Assembly: GCF_042477335.2 (NCBI RefSeq)
Contig: NC_091256.1
Location: 43,665,001 to 43,729,000 of the forward strand
Origin: Ovis canadensis
Lineage: Eukaryota > Chordata > Mammalia > Artiodactyla > Bovidae
Length of the DNA stretch: 64,000 bases
Reading direction: 5' to 3'
Shown here: one piece after another, positions 63,222-64,000 of the stretch
How positions within the stretch are numbered: the first letter of the stretch is position 1
Layout of the letters: each line of letters opens with the position of its first letter
Notes under the pieces: model-generated
Database searches by the model: none
What the model was told of the DNA's origin: nothing
What the model saw: the letters and a program-made list of their open reading frames with translations, nothing else
Position numbers and translations under genes: made by a program

Positions 63222-63407
63222 GGGCTTCAGATGGTAAAGAATACACCCGCAGTGCAGGAGACTGGATTTCAACCCCTGGGTGGAGGAGATGCTTTGGAGT
63301 AGGAAATGGCAACCCACTGCAGTATTCTTGCCTGGGAAATCCCATGAGCAGAGGAACCTGGCACGCTAGAGTCCATGGGGTCACAAAAGTGACTAAATAA
63401 CAACAAC
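63222..63407 (+). mobile_element. Bov-tA SINE with perfect 13-nt target-site duplication
   Basis: Plus copy from GGGCTTCAGATGGTAAAGAA to TAAATAACAACAAC. AATCTGACTCCTA stands on both sides (63209-63221 and 63408-63420) without mismatch, so the insertion is fairly young. The head is shortened. Confidence 0.96.
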
Positions 63408-63559
63408 AATCTGACTCCTACTTGAGCCTACCTTTTGGTGGATCTTGCTAAGAAAAACACCTTCCAAATCAAGTTGACACATTTGAGGAGGATTAAAAAA
63501 TTGTTGACTAATGGGATCTTTCTAATATGACTCCTTTCAGAGACCTTTAAAGCTTCTTT

Positions 63560-64000
63560 TTAAAAAAATAGCTTTATTGAGATATAATTTACCTTTCATA
63601 AAATTCACCCATTTAAAGTGTACAACTCATTTTAGGACATTCACATATCTGTGTTACCATCATCATAGTCAGTTTTAGAGTATTTTTATAATCTTGTAAA
63701 GAAATTTTATACTTTTTAACCATCACTCTGTATCCTCCATTCCCTCCCAGCCCAAAGAAACCTCTAATCTCACTCTGTCTTGATTAATTTCCCTATTATG
63801 GACCTTCAAGTAAATGGGATCATGCAGTATGTGGTCTTTTGTCCATAGTTGCTTTCATTTAGCATAAAATGTTCTTGAGGTTTATTCATGTTGTAGCATG
63901 TATCAACGCTTCATTCCTTTTTATGGCCATGTTAAAATTCCATTGTATAAGTATACCACATTTTGTTTATTCATTTGTCCATTGATGGGCACCCACCTTT
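63560..64000 (-). mobile_element. Old L1 (L1M-type) 3' end, continues past the window
   Basis: Minus copy: AGCTTTATTGAGATATAATT, AGTGTACAACTCATTTTAGG and TTATTCATGTTGTAGCATGT follow the older L1 3' consensus. It resembles the copy at 62 kb and runs off the right edge. Confidence 0.85.

Overview
The window is nuclear DNA from a ruminant (cattle, buffalo, sheep or goat group). The evidence is the repeat content: many Bov-tA and BOV-A2 SINEs, 3' ends and reverse-transcriptase pieces of the RTE element BovB, the artiodactyl CHR-type SINEs, a ruminant L1 with its own 5'UTR, and one endogenous-retrovirus LTR. No prokaryotic gene, CRISPR array or operon is present. The exact species cannot be fixed by eye.

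The one certain host gene is ZBTB18 (RP58, ZNF238), on the minus strand, about 25.7-32.0 kb. It is a compact two-exon gene for a BTB/POZ zinc-finger repressor of neural and muscle development. The large exon carries a 522-codon frame (27827-29395). A 13-nt coding piece of exon 1 (31761-31773) splices in phase to it across a 2.35-kb intron and adds nine N-terminal residues (531-residue isoform). The 3'UTR is about 2.1 kb and ends at a strong poly(A) site near 25.71 kb. Proximal control DNA lies just above exon 1, with a cluster of E-boxes. A second E-box cluster sits in the intron, and a 1.3-kb CpG island at 33.65-34.96 kb has more E-boxes, a match to the protein's own target motif and three CCAAT boxes.

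Layout. 1-6232: a ruminant L1 in minus orientation with decayed ORF1 and ORF2, invaded by BovB and SINEs. 6.3-14.5 kb: repeat-dense intergenic DNA. About 14.5-40.7 kb: a repeat-poor zone around ZBTB18 with no recognised young ruminant repeat, containing an orphan CpG island at 15.65-16.08 kb and long AT-rich single-copy DNA. 40.7-64.0 kb: intergenic DNA with SINEs, BovB, CHR elements, a solo LTR and old L1 3' ends.

The most interesting signals are regulatory: E-box arrays (one with about 20-nt phasing), a start-stop uORF and a weak-then-strong AUG arrangement that could produce both ZBTB18 isoforms from one mRNA, a sharp CpG switch inside the coding exon, and the repeat-free domain. I saw no wholly unknown gene system. 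Boundaries of repeats are estimates by eye, usually good to about 10-30 nt for young elements and worse for old ones.
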